From: Dermacentor variabilis
Lineage: Eukaryota > Arthropoda > Arachnida > Ixodida > Ixodidae
Assembly: GCF_050947875.1 (NCBI RefSeq)
Contig: NC_134569.1
Coordinates: 262,643,100 to 262,707,099, forward strand
Length of the DNA: 64,000 nucleotides
Direction: 5' to 3'
Under the pieces are notes generated by a model. That model was not told where the DNA came from. It made no database searches and saw only the letters and a list, made by a program, of their open reading frames with translations. The position numbers and the translations under genes are program-made. Shown one piece after another: positions 11,285 through 22,534 of the stretch. The first letter of the stretch is position 1. Each line of letters starts with the position of its first letter.

Positions 11285-12271
11285 ATGAGTGTAATGGAAA
11301 ACAACTCTGATTGTCTAGTGTGCATGAAGACTCTTTCTCCGAGGGAATTTTATGTGGGCTATGCCATAATAAGTACCATATAGGTAAATGCGCAGGAGTT
11401 ACTAAAACTGCTTACAAAAGCATGAACCATTCACACATTGATTCGTCGACGTGCCATACTTGCAAAGCGGCCGACACTCGGTTCCGCAAGATAGCGGATG
11501 AACAGCGTAGAAGCGAGAATGAAAAGGCAGCGACGAAAGAGCCTTCACTGAACAATGTCATGGCTTCAATTGAATCACTGTCGTCGAAGTTCAGCAAAAT
11601 GTTGGAACGTCTAGGGAAATTAGAAAAAACTGCTGAAACACAAATGCAGAAACATGACGACACACTGTTTAAGGTGCAGGAACGACATAAGCAAATTGTA
11701 GCAATGGAGGGTTCACTGGAGCACATTTCTTCACAGTACGACGTGCTACTGAAGGCGATTCAAACACAAAAGGAAGAGATTAAAAGTCTCCAGACGACGA
11801 CCGTGAACCTAGGTGCGAAATCAGACACTCTGGCAGATGAGGTTACGCAGATGAAACTAACGATTGAAAATTTAGAAGAGTACTCTCAGAGAAGTAATCT
11901 GGACATCCACGGAATACCTCAGTTAATCAATGAAAACCTGAGAGATATCTTGAACAATTGTGCTGGCAAATTGGGTCTGACTAAGCCAATGGACGGACAG
12001 CTAGAGGCGCTTCACAGAATTAGAGTTCGGACTGGGGCAACTCCGCCTATACTGGTTAGATTCTCTAACAGTTCAATTAGAGACGCATGACTAGCCAAAA
12101 CATTTCAGCTAAAGTCCGATAAAATCTTCAATAATGAAAACCTGACATCACATATGCGAGGAAGTTGTTGTGGATGGCGAAGAATGCAGCTAAGGAAAAG
12201 TCGTACAAGTTCGCGTGGGTGAAGAATGGGAAAGTATTCGTAAGAAAACAAGAAGGAGCCGGTGTTGACTG
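11285..12271 (+). pseudogene. ORF1 of a CR1-like non-LTR element
   Basis: The 5' part has PHD-like cysteine spacing: CLVCMKTLSP in one frame, then CGLCHNKYHIGKC and CHTCK in another, so a frameshift lies near 11340. A coiled coil of about 130 residues follows (ESLSSKFSKMLERLGKLEK and on). The RNA-binding block NLEEYSQRSNLDIHGIPQ is at about 11865-11925. A TGA at 12088 and smaller breaks precede the conserved tail YKFAWVKNGKVFVRKQEGA, which ends near 12270. This is the usual two-part ORF1 of tick CR1-like elements, now inactive. Confidence 0.82.
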
Positions 12272-12389
12272 AATTGAAAATGAAGCGAGTTTAGCCAAAA
12301 TTACGCAGACATGGAAGCAGAATCTAACTTAATTAAAGGCTAGGTAAATTACCGGCAAAGATACACCTGCGAGGAATGAAAATCTGCAT

Positions 12390-14300
12390 GCTTTGATCTG
12401 ATTCACATTAACATCAGAAGCATACACAAAAATTGGGATCTATTAGAGCTTTATTTGGAGCCATATAAAGATTCCTTAGATGTGATTATCCTGGCTGAAG
12501 TGAATGTAGACGAAACCATTGCTAAGTTGTATCAAAAAAGATATTTTGAACAATTTTCGGTATGCCGTCACGAGAGAAGAGGAGGAGGTGTTATAATATA
12601 CGTTAGAAACAATTGGCTATGCGAAAAACTGACCATAACTGTCAAAGAAGCAGAAATAGTGCTGTTATCTGTCGAATGTGCACGTGCATCATCATAATCT
12701 GCGCTATCTACAGGCCACCAGAGAGAAATATAGGCACATTTTTGGGGGAATTGCAGCGTCTCCTAATGACACTAGAGAAAAAAGATGACAATTCTGGTAG
12801 GTGATCTCAAGAAAAATACCTCTTCTACTACTAAAAATTATGTCAGTGACTATTTGACTGCCAGTTCAAGTTATGGCTTAAAAAATAACATCACAGGCGT
12901 TGCACGAGAAGAATTTTTGGGGAACCAACTTACGTCGTCATGTATTGAGCACATACTAACGCGTGTTTCTAGCATGCAACCTTTAACAAGTATTGTAAAA
13001 GAAAAACTTGCTGACCATTATTTAATTGCTCGCACAATGTTCAGTGAAAACTTAAAGAATTCACGTGGGGAAACTAAACAAGCATTCCATATCTTCGATA
13101 ACCAGAAGATTGGTAGAATATTTAAGGAATATCATTGGAACACTTGCAAATACTGTTAAGAATCTTAAGGAAAATTCCCCTAGGGGTACATGTGACAAAA
13201 CAGTCAAATGAAACATCAACTCTGCATATTTGAGTGAGGTAACTGATCTCAATGTTTGGGATCTAATAAGGTCATTTTCCATTACTAGAATGCCAGGATA
13301 TGATGGGATTAGATTTAGTGAGGTATTTTTCAACTTCACTTGTTTGAAGAGTGTGCTGCTATATATTTACTGAGAAGTATTTAGGACGGTACAGATTCCC
13401 AACGCAATAAAAATAGCTTTAATTAGATCAATTTACAAAAAGCGTAAAAGGCTACAGTGCGGAAACTATAGACCTATAGCAATCTCGCCGACATTGTCAT
13501 GTGTTCTAGAAAAGCACAAGAACATGGTTTCCTTTTGCGAAAAGTTTCATCTGTTGCCTAATTCACAGTATGGGTTTCGTTGCAAGAGAAACACAATCAC
13601 ACTACTAGAGGACTTTGCAGACGTAGTTAGCAGTGAAATAGATAAAAATAAGATAGTAATTGGGCTTTTTTTAGATCTGAAGAAAGCTGTCGACACGTTA
13701 GATCACAAGATACTCTTTGAAAAATTTGCTCAAATAGGATTCCGCGGGTCTTTCATAGAGGTTTTCAAAGACTACTTCAAAAATCGTTATCAGGTCGTTC
13801 GAATTCAAAATATAGACAGCGAATTAATACACATAAAGCATGGAGTCCGCCAAGGAACCGTACTAGGCCCACGACTGTTTAATTTGTATGTGAACGATTT
13901 AGCCCATATAGCGTCGCACTCAAAGTTATACCAATTTACGTATGATACTACTTTAATATTACCCTATGAAAATATTGATGAATGCGTCACTTTGTTACAC
14001 GACGATATATACAAAATAATTGTATGGTTTGAAAACAACTACATATTTGTGAACAAAGCAAAAACACAGTTAATCTGCTTTCACAGCCCGTACAAAAAAG
14101 TGCAGCTAACTGAACATGCATACCTGCATAGTGAATACTGCATTGGATGCTCTTGCCAAAGTATGCAGTGTGCCACAATTATAAAGTACCTTGGTGTTAT
14201 TTTCGATGAATATTTCTCATTTGTCCATCGCATACAACATGTAGCTAAAAGCTTAGAACGACAGAAAGCTGAGCTAGTTGGTAAGGATTCATTATGCAAA
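12390..14300 (+). pseudogene. ORF2 (endonuclease and reverse transcriptase) of the same element
   Basis: The endonuclease part reads HINIRSIHKNW, ILAEVN, ERRGGGVIIYV and, after several stops, VGDLKKN and ADHYLI, with key residues altered. RT from about 13440 reads NYRPIAISPTLS, the palm block FLDLKKAVDTLDHK and HGVRQGTVLGPRLFNLYVNDL. The catalytic YADD box is replaced by TYDT in FTYDTTLI. The reading ends near 14300, where the Penelope 3' tail begins. Loss of the aspartate pair alone would abolish polymerisation. Several frameshifts and stops between 12690 and 13490 confirm decay. Confidence 0.82.
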
Positions 14301-14302
14301 AT

Positions 14303-16440
14303 AGAAGTGTGGCGTGCAGACAAGACACAAGAGTAGAGAAGTGGACAACACCAACGCCGACTATCAACTGAAGGGAGCATTGAGGCGAAAAAAGAAAGAA
14401 GACACAAAACTCATCTGCGCATGCTCAGGAATGGTAACACCACGTGTCAGTCGAGTACACGTGCCGGTCTACGTGAGAGGTAACTGTTAAGGCACTTAAT
14501 CTCTTCCTTATGTAAAGTAATCGAAGGCTGACTCACGCACGCACTTCCACCATTATAGATATGCCATGCCTCTACCATAAGACGCGTATCTTCATTCTTA
14601 TGCCTGTACAATATCGCGCATTCATCTAACTCTGACGTGCAGTTACAATCTCGGCAATGTAGCGAAAGATTAGAAGGCGATCCACCGGTTAACGACCTTT
14701 TATGTTCCATTAGCCTCTGATTGATGCACCGTCCCGTTTGCCCTGCGTAGAACTGTCCACAGCTAAGGGGAATTTTATAAACCACACTCATACGACAGTC
14801 AGTAAAACTGTTATTCTTATTGTGCTTCACTGGAGAAATATCTGTTGGTTTTTTTCCTTTTACCCACTCCTTTTTATTCTGTACGGCAGCGCATATCCTA
14901 CCTCGCTTATTGGGAGCAGTGAAAGCAACATTAACATCATATCTACTAGCAACTTTTTTAAGCCTGTGCGAGACTGAATGAATATACGGAATAGCCACTA
15001 CTCTTTTTTTTTTGCTATTACTGCTTTCTGTAATCACGCCGGTCCCTCTCGAAACCGACTTCTTTAGGCGCTCAGCCACAGTGGCAACCGCTACACTAGG
15101 ATAACCTGCTTCTAATAGGCGCCGGACGTGCGCATTAAAACTTGCGCTCATTTTGTGCATGCAGGATCTGGTGAGGCAAGACTTAAGGCACGACATGGCA
15201 GTTCCGTTTTTTACTAATTTAGAATGCTTGGATTGAAAGTTTAGCAACGGCTTCGAAGATCTTGGGGAGCACTGCCAACAAACATGATTTTGTTCGAAGA
15301 TCAAGGAAATGTCAAGAAACTGAATTACGCGTCGCTGAGGAAATTCCTTGGTAAACTTTAATCCTCCCCCATAAAGTTTAAATTGCTCACTTACTGAGGT
15401 AGCAGCGAAATCGAATTCTTCCTTATTGCAGAAAATCAGGTAATCATCAACATAACGAAATATATTGATAACGCTATCACCTAGGGCTTTCTCTAAGCAG
15501 TTGTCAAACTTACTCAGGTAAATGTTGCTAAGAATAGGGGCAACCTTTGAGCCAATACAAATGCCTGATTTCTGCAGAAATATGCCATCTCTCCATCCAA
15601 TCAGCGTCGACTTCAAGTACATTGAAAGAATATTTAGAAAAGCTCCTGTGGAAGCACCGCATCTGTCAATAAAAACCGACTCTAGCACTTGTTCTTTAAT
15701 GCACTCATATACGGAAATTAGCAATCTGTCAGGCGGCAAGGAATAATACAGGTCTTCGATATCAATACTAAAAGCTGTACAATCACCAGGATTTTCCTCT
15801 CTCAAATGCTGAACTAGTGCCTGAGAATTACGTAAGCAAAAGGCGTCTGAAAAAACTAGTGAAGCTAGGCAGTTCTATAGGTAACTAGCGACACAGACCT
15901 GCCACGTCCCTTTCTCTGACACTATAGCACGTAAAGGAATTTCTTGTTTATGGGTCCTGGCCGAGAAAAACAGTTCTAAGGTGAGAAATTTAGCTTTCTT
16001 GACATTACAGACAAGCCTATCAAGATTATGTCTTGACCAGAGGTCAACCGCAGGGTGCTTAACTACCGAAGGCTTGAGTTTTACTGGCTGTAAATTCTTT
16101 TCCGTGGCTGAAATCACTTTTTCTGAAAACATGTCATCTGGCATAATTACGAAATAACCTTCCTTGTCAGATATTACTGGTCTAAGTTTATGCTCCACAA
16201 GGTAATCAACTAACGGTCGGACAGGGTCAGGCGTCTTAAAATGAGAATTTGATTGTTTAATGCTACCAATGCAATCCGAAATGCAGCGTAAGTGTCGCGG
16301 AAGAAGAACGCTCACGCTGTATTTCGGATAATGCTTTAAAACAAAACACGTAAAAACCCGTGATCTGCGCATGACCGAGACATTCGTTCGGGCTAAAGCA
16401 TTCACGAACTACGGTAAAAAAACGAGGTCATTTTATGTAC
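14303..16440 (-). mobile_element. Penelope-like element (PLE)
   Basis: A minus-strand element with one long RT/GIY-YIG reading frame and an untranslated 3' tail of about 145 bases (14303-14446). The tail is fused to the end of the non-LTR RT frame, suggesting the PLE inserted there. The 5' limit is uncertain; coding starts at 16405 and I see no clear terminal repeat. PLEs are a retroelement class distinct from LTR and LINE elements. Confidence 0.85.
14447..16405 (-). pseudogene. Penelope reverse transcriptase / GIY-YIG endonuclease, one stop codon
   Basis: The 652-codon frame has a single in-frame TAG at 15875-15877. The N-terminal 176 codons include the PLE block FFSARTHKQEIPLRAIVS. The RT then has FSIDIEDLYYSLP, SGICIGSKVAPILSNIYLSKFD and the catalytic RYVDDYL near 15450. 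A linker with HSKLVKNG and SCMHKM leads to the C-terminal nuclease. That domain reads VYKIPLSCGQFYAGQTGR (GIY-YIG core) and ends with EAWHI, in which the Glu is catalytic. The enzyme nicks DNA and reverse transcribes from the nick. Only the TAG separates this copy from a full-length frame; the window cannot show whether it was ever read through. Confidence 0.9.
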
Positions 16441-17892
16441 CGTTCTACATCAATAAAATACAAGTTCCCAAAGTATCGCCATTCAGGAAAATAAAAGATT
16501 TTGTACGTCACATGGTTCTGACAAGTGGCTGGGAATAGCAGAACCAAACCATGTGGGAGGACATTTTCTGATGAACTTTCGCTAACAGTTGTATAAAACA
16601 GACTGTAGTGTTGTGTTCTATCTGTATTGTGCTCTTTTTGCTTTCTTATAGTGACTGATGACTGCTACTTTTCCAACACATTGACAACTGTATATGATAA
16701 AATAGAGGGTTGTGCTGTACATATATTTTGCTCCTGTAATATGTCTTTGCTCAAACTATTGCTCGTGCAGGAAGAAATACTTGAAATTAGTCGAGCGATG
16801 GAGGAAAAGGGTGAGGGAATGGAAGGGAGGAGGGATTGAAATTGTTTACTTGTATCATGCCTTGTTGAAGGCAAATCCTGTTGAAGGCTAATACACAGTG
16901 GTCCGCATAAAAGCATTGGTGCTTTCGCGGACTACAGGTTACTGTTTGTGGGACATACAAGAAATTTAAGTTTGCTACTGTACTTTTTATTTTCTCTCTT
17001 CCTATTGTTTCCCCTGTTCTCAGAGCACAGGATTGTGCAACTTGGGCAAGAGCACTGCCCAGTCCCGCTCAAAAGCACCATTGCTTTGGGGGTTGACTAT
17101 ATATTTGACTGTATGTTTTATGTTCTAATAAAGAAAGAAAGGAGAATTAACATTACCGAAAATACAACGCACGATATGTCAATTCCCTAGTGGAAATTCT
17201 TGTACATTTAGTTTTTGTTTCTTTTTTGCCGCGGTGCGAACAAATTTCAGCAATATGTCGCGGCAGGCCTGTCGCTGTCGATCGAGGAGACCAATGATGA
17301 GCGGCCGACGCGTAACCCCCTCTAACAGCATCGCTGGTCACAGCTGCAGTGAATCTAGCTGTCACATGACTCATTTGCCGCGGTTGTAAACACGCCCGTT
17401 AGTGTGTAGATGCCAATGCTGGCACGTTCTGCCAGCTGCGGCATGCCGCGCCCGTTTCTTCCACTAGTGTGGACGTACCTTATTCACTCGCTTCCACAAA
17501 TAATTTTATAGACATTACATGAATGTGTAATCATTTAGCAGAGCACTCAATAATACTCTTTGTGTGCATTTTCTTACGCTACAGAGTAAATCCCAGTACC
17601 ACACTGCGTGATGTTCATCAAAACTTTAAACCAATAAATTGGACTGAAGGAGTACTCGCTCTCCAGACCCATACCTCTTTTAAGAGAGCACAATGTCTTG
17701 TTTAGATCGCAGCAGACCGACTTAGATTAAGCGCCTATATCACACTAAATCCTGTCATACGGAAGGAGTGAACGAAATAGGAGGAACGTTGATAAGGAAA
17801 CAAGCTACCAGGCAGAAATTTAGCAGCCATCCTTAAGGTATAAAGATTGTTTGGTTCGGTATCGTGGAGATATAGGTGTGCACTCTTTCGAC
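16441..17892. other. Region without recognised gene
   Basis: No coding motif is recognised on either strand. The stretch 16940-17140 ends in an ATAAAGAAAGAAAG run and looks like a transcript 3' end, but nothing upstream supports a gene. The DNA next to 17893 on the minus side is expected to be 3' untranslated sequence of the sugar transporter. No clear polyadenylation site was fixed. A short imperfect hairpin (CACATGGTT... to ...ACCATGTG) lies near 16510-16555. Confidence 0.5.
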
Positions 17893-18209
17893 CTAGAGCC
17901 TGGTCGACTGCATGGACGTGTCATCGCGCTCGCGGAATTGCCGCAGTAGAATCTGCTCGAGGCTGTGTCCCTGGGTCTCCGGAAGAAAGAAGTTCACCAG
18001 CATAGCACCGACAAAAGTCACGGAGCTGAAAAACCAGCCCATGCCAGAGAAGTGGTACGTCTCCCGCAAAGTGTTGAACAGCCAGGTGACGACCAGTGCG
18101 CAGACCCAGTTGAACGCAGTAGCGGCACCCAGGTAGAAGCCGCGGTTCCGACAGGGCACCAGCTCGGCTCCCAGGATCCACACCACGGGACCGAGGCCGA
18201 CGGAGTAGC
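17893..18209 (-). CDS. SLC2-family sugar transporter, last coding exon
   Basis: Minus strand. The exon begins after a TGCAG acceptor (18210-18214), and its first two bases complete the Gly codon split by the upstream exon. It reads GYSVGLGPVVWILGAELVP, the TM10 signature of facilitative glucose/trehalose transporters. TM11 (FNWVCALVVTWLF) and TM12 (FSSVTFVGAMLVNFF) follow. The diagnostic PETQGHSLEQIL motif at the cytoplasmic end matches PETKG in this family. The stop is at 17893-17895. With the exon at 22336-22534 it supplies the C-terminal third of a 12-TM plasma-membrane sugar carrier. The remaining exons were not found in this window. Exact substrate is unknown. Confidence 0.9.
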
Positions 18210-20377
18210 CTGCAATGTTGCCCGCGTACATGAACAAAGTCCGCCTATCGTCACAGCGGGAGGCACGCGGTGATGCTAAAGGGCTGCTAAATGCGGGGAC
18301 GAAACACGCTGAGACCACTCAGCACAATACTCCACCGTGAACACTCCATCGATATTTCATTTGAAAGAGCGTAGGTTAGGGCGTGTTGGTTCATAACTGT
18401 GGTTTTTGAGCGCACGAAAGTGTGTTAGCGCGCCTTCAATTGATCTTTAAAAAAAAAAAGAATTCGATTTTTTAAACGTGACACAGAGGGTGGCCTGATG
18501 GAGATGATATTTTAATCTTGCAATTACAAAAAAATTTTTTTTGGCTATGCATGGTCGTTTTTCATCTTCGATATCATCCTACACGCGTCTCGTTGCTGTC
18601 TCATCTTACTAAAAATCAGTACATATGCGCATGCGTACGGTGGTGTCTGTTCCCTATATATATGTGTACCGCTTCGTGGAATAAAACAATTGTTGGAAGT
18701 TAGCACTGTGTCCGCGTCTTGCCACTGTCCTTCGTCCCCTTCGTGCGCTAAAAAACCTCAGACATTTCATTACTGCACTTTTAATAGCACAAAACAGCGA
18801 CCAAGTTATTTGCAAAGCGAACGAACCTATTTTCAGTGATGGCCACATGAGGAAGCTTTACTACACTATAGCAGCAAACGAAAGCAGTTGACGTTACATG
18901 CTCCATGCTGCGCATGCGCTGTACGTAAACGGTGCCGGGCATATTACGTGCGAACGCTATTTTAAGTATTTATCGTTCAACGGCGGTCACCATGGAAGTG
19001 AGAGCCGCCTGCTTCGTAGCTGACGAGTCGTCAGCCCGCACTACGGTGCGGCTAGTTTGTTGCCCGCTAATGCTCGTAGCTGCTATATATTTGCGCAATG
19101 GGGCTTCGACAGTGACGTGCTCGTGACAAATGGGTGCTGTTTTAACGCGAGAGCGCTAAAGGCCCCGCGTCGCAAAAATTCCACTGTCGGCGGCGCTGTC
19201 CGTTAGAGGACAATCATCTCGCGACCCACGCAGGCCCTCCCTATGTGGCGCGTATACGCGTTGCTGAACTAATTGAATTTCTCAACGTAAGATGCGTCAG
19301 AACATTTGTAAAGTACGACTTACACACACAACCTACAGACGTGATAGCGTCAGGTTCTAATTTGAATATACGAGAAAACTGAGTTCTGTTACGCGGAAAC
19401 TCAAACACAAACCCCAATTCCAGCTGCCGCTTGAGGTCTGTCATGGTGTGGTAGTAGCAGCGCGCCCTTTTTGGTTCCTTGCAACACCATCCAGAACGCG
19501 CTCGCCTCTGCGACTTCTCGGCAGCGGTGGCGCCCGCCGTGAGGTAGGAGTACAGGAAGCACGCCGTCGTGAATAGCGTTGGTCGGTAGCGTTTCCAGAA
19601 AGACATTGCGGTTTCATAAGCTACAGCTGCCGGGAAGAGTCAGAAGCAGTCGGGGAACTTTAAATGCTATTGCATTCCATTCTTAAAGGCGAAGCTTAAG
19701 CGTCCTCCAAGATTTTTTCGACGTACCTTCTGGATTAGCCGTGCAGCACACAGTTTGCTCATGTTTATTGTAGAGGTACTGACTGGGCGCCAAAGCATGT
19801 ATGTAGTTTTTTCTTTCATTCACCCGTTTCAAAAGATGATACTTTCAAAGTCAATCCTATACGTGTTACACCCTCTCTGCCAGAACGCAGATGGGCGGTC
19901 GGTGCTCTGGACACGATGCGTGTGCACCGCGACCGAGGACGTCAACAACCTCTCGAAAGAGGTGTTCGCCTTAAATTAACTCGAACAAATGCCTAGATGA
20001 CGCCGTGTATATTTGCGTTAGCGTTTCACTGCGTTACGCTAATCTATATAAATGACTATATTGTGCCGCGAACTGCAGCCTATTTCACCGATAGCGCTGG
20101 GTCACACGCTAACGCAGGCGTTTTAAGCTGTATATACGAACACTATCGATTATTTGTCAAAAATAAATTAACACTTGGCACATAAAGCAGTAAAGTAAAT
20201 ATAGTTGGGGTTTTAAAAGGAAAGATCGCGCTTACACTTTACCCAGAAAGCACAAGTTGCTTACTAACTAGCTCGATACAGCTTAAGCAGGCTAGAAGTA
20301 GCTAGCCCTGTGTTGAGATGTAGTTTAGACATCTTCAATACGGCTACCACTTGATGTCTTCAAACCGTACGTTTCTA
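18210..20377. other. Left part of the sugar-transporter intron
   Basis: Intron DNA with no recognised element. A minus ORF at 19241-19606 starts with a hydrophobic stretch (FTTACFLYSYLTAGA), but it shows no family match and ends in low-complexity reading. I regard it as unproven. Confidence 0.5.
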
Positions 20378-21330
20378 TCAATTATGAGAATAATTATTTA
20401 GAAGAAATGACACAATTTTGAAGACATTGCCAGGGAGAATCCAGGGCATGTTCAACGAACTGAACGGTGGGGGCGAGCATAGGGCGGCTGCTGCTGCTAA
20501 AATTACTGATTCTTTGAACCTCACAATCTGTTTGTCAAAGCTTTGCTGAATTTTATGTGTGCATGACTTCTTCAAGGCTGACTTGATGCAGTGGGTGGCT
20601 ATGGCCCGCTTCACCGTTTTCGAATGAGCCGAATCGTAGGGCAACAATTTCTTTTGGGACCTTGGATTATATTGTCAGCACACGTGGTTGTCATTGAGGG
20701 TTATAGCGTTGTCAAAAAACTGGATATTTACCCGCCGTGGTTGCTCAGTGGCTATGGTGTTGGGCTGCTGAGCACGAGGTCGCGGCGTCGAATCCCGGCC
20801 ACAGCGGCCGCACTTAGATGGGGGCAAAATGCGATAGCACCCGTGTTACTTAGATTTAGGTGCACGTTAAAGAACCCCAGGTGGTCGAAATTTCCGGAGT
20901 TCTCGGCTACGGCGTTCCTTATAATCAGAAAGTGGTTTTGGCACGTAAAACCATATAATTCTTTTTAACTGGGTGTTGTTATCCTTTGTTAGTTCATCAG
21001 TAAAAGTCAACCCTTCGCCAAGGCGCTGAAAGATGCGTAGCATAACCTGCGATGGGCGTCGTCCTACTGGGAGCTGCTTCGCCTTTTTAAAAGTGCAAAA
21101 AGAAAATCGTGAACATAACGAAACACAGCAACAACCTGGTCACGGTCGATCCCTTCACTCACCGCTCTGTCAAATTCCGATTAAAAATTTTGCACAAGAT
21201 AGGAGCAACACAGGAACCTATGCACCTATTCTTCTTCGAAGTGGACGAAGGCAGAGTTGAGGTAAAAGTCCAAGCAACGCTAAAAACCTATCGACACTCA
21301 ACCCAGCAGAATTATGAAAAGACACTTCGC
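20378..21330 (-). pseudogene. Penelope-like RT fragment, split by a SINE
   Basis: Read leftward from about 21330, this shows CIGSCVAPILCKIF, then FRYVHDFLFA, a decayed RYVDDF catalytic box. RLGEGLTFTDELTKDNN follows. After the SINE (20729-20965) come FFDNAITLNDNHVC, LLPYDSAHSKTVKR and SCTHKIQQSF. The order matches the intact Penelope ORF at 14447-16405, but the sequence differs, so it is another lineage. Stops and the D-to-H change show it is dead. It lies inside the sugar-transporter intron. Confidence 0.75.
20729..20965 (+). repeat. tRNA-derived SINE, Ruka-like
   Basis: The head CCGCCGTGGTTGCTCAGTGG holds an A box (TGGTTGCTCAGTGG), and GGTCGCGGCGTCGAATCCC holds the B box of a RNA polymerase III promoter. 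The non-tRNA body (GTGCACGTTAAAGAACCCC, GGTGGTCGAAATTTCCGGAG) is the same as in the copy at 22042-22269. Near-identical 11-bp flanks, AACTGGATATT and AACTGGGTGTT, look like a target duplication within the Penelope fragment. The name Ruka is from memory of a described ixodid SINE. Confidence 0.85.
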
Positions 21331-22041
21331 CATTACCTTCAATGCATTTTCGAACAAACGGTGTTGCTTCTGTCTTGTGCAAAACTTTTTTATTTTGCCG
21401 TGCACAAGAAGAAACGCAATGTTCCCCGGCAAATGACTTGTTACATTTCTCGGAATGGGCACCTCTAGTGTATCGCGCCGCGGAAACAAAAGTTAGCGCT
21501 TCGCGTCAGCTGACGCTAAGCACAAAGAGTACAAAGCAACAACAGTGTGCTTCTCCCTTCCCGAAGCGTCTGACATACGTAGGGACGAAGAGCCGATTCA
21601 AATGAAGTTACATTCATTGATTCCTTGTCCCGTTTGTTGCGATGTTTTTGTTATTAGCCGAGGTTCTTAGCATCACATAACAGAAAATAGCCCGTCAGCA
21701 AACTCATCTGATCGCACGGGATCACAGACCTGAACGACCCACCTAGGGGAACTTGCGCAAATCAGCTGCGAGAGGGGGAAAAAAACTTCCACGCACGTGA
21801 CGTCACCGAAGGTAGCGGCGCTCGGGCTAGTCGTGAAAACAGCTTATGCCGTTCTGCTCGGCTCGTGTGGGAGGTCATGTGATCTGCTGTGCACGCCAGC
21901 GCAATGGGCGAGCAAGCGAAGGCGAGCCGACAAGGCTGCTCTGCTTTCCCACAAGCTTGATGTGCGCTGTTTTCGCGAGCGGCCAGCGCAGAAGGTCACG
22001 TGGACTTGCATACGTTACAAATTGTGGTGTCGTAGAACATA

Positions 22042-22269
22042 ATATTTGGGGTTTTACGTTCCAAAACCACTTTCTGATTATGAGGCATGCCGTAGGGGAG
22101 GACTCCGGAAATTTTGACCACCTGGGGTTCTTTAACGTGCACCTAAATCTAAGCACACGGGTGTTTTCGCATTACGCCCCCATCGAAATGTGGCCGCCGT
22201 GGCCGGGATTCGATCCCGCGACCTCGTGCTCAGCAGCCCAACACCACAGCCAGTGAGCAACCACGGCGG
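22042..22269 (-). repeat. tRNA-derived SINE, Ruka-like, with perfect target duplication
   Basis: A minus-strand copy of the SINE at 20729-20965, with the same A box, B box and body. It is flanked by an exact 15-bp direct repeat, GTGTCGTAGAACATA, at 22027-22041 and 22270-22284. This shows insertion by target-primed retrotransposition. Its left end reads AATATTTGGGG in place of a poly-A tail. It sits about 50 bases downstream of the donor of the penultimate transporter exon. Confidence 0.92.
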
Positions 22270-22335
22270 GTGTCGTAGAACATAGGTACTGGATGCACGA
22301 TTAACTTCTGTCGGGGCAATGAGCAGCATGCCTAC

Positions 22336-22534
22336 CGATAACGTAGAGTCCCAGGAAAACGATGGGCATGCGATCGCTGGTCACGATGCCGCGCGAAGCG
22401 TCTCCGCTGCCAGCCACCTGGTGCAGTGCGCCGATGCTCACCATGGAGAAGACGCACACCATAGAGGATATGGTGAGCAGGCGACGTCGACCCACCACGT
22501 CCATCAGGGAGACCGACGCCAAGGTAGCCGCCAC
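22336..22534 (-). CDS. SLC2-family sugar transporter, penultimate coding exon
   Basis: A 199-bp minus-strand exon between an acceptor (AAATACAG before 22534) and a donor (G|GTAGG at 22331-22336). It reads VAATLASVSLMDVVGRRRLL, the family's D-x-x-GRR-x-L motif at the loop between TM8 and TM9. TM9 (MVCVFSMVSIGAL) and the start of TM10 (FLGLYVIG) follow. The last base joins the next exon to spell the Gly of VIGYSVGLGP, so splice phase and protein continuity agree. The 4.1-kb intron separating the two exons is filled with mobile DNA. No stop or frameshift is seen, as expected of a host gene under selection. Confidence 0.9.

Noticed and set aside
19241..19606. 121-codon minus ORF with a hydrophobic N-terminus inside the transporter intron
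   Set aside because: No family motif, no convincing splice donor and no continuation. The second half reads like non-coding DNA.
20732..20805. Possible tRNA gene (A and B boxes)
   Set aside because: The same head plus body occurs at 22042-22269 with a target duplication, so it is a SINE head, not a tRNA gene.
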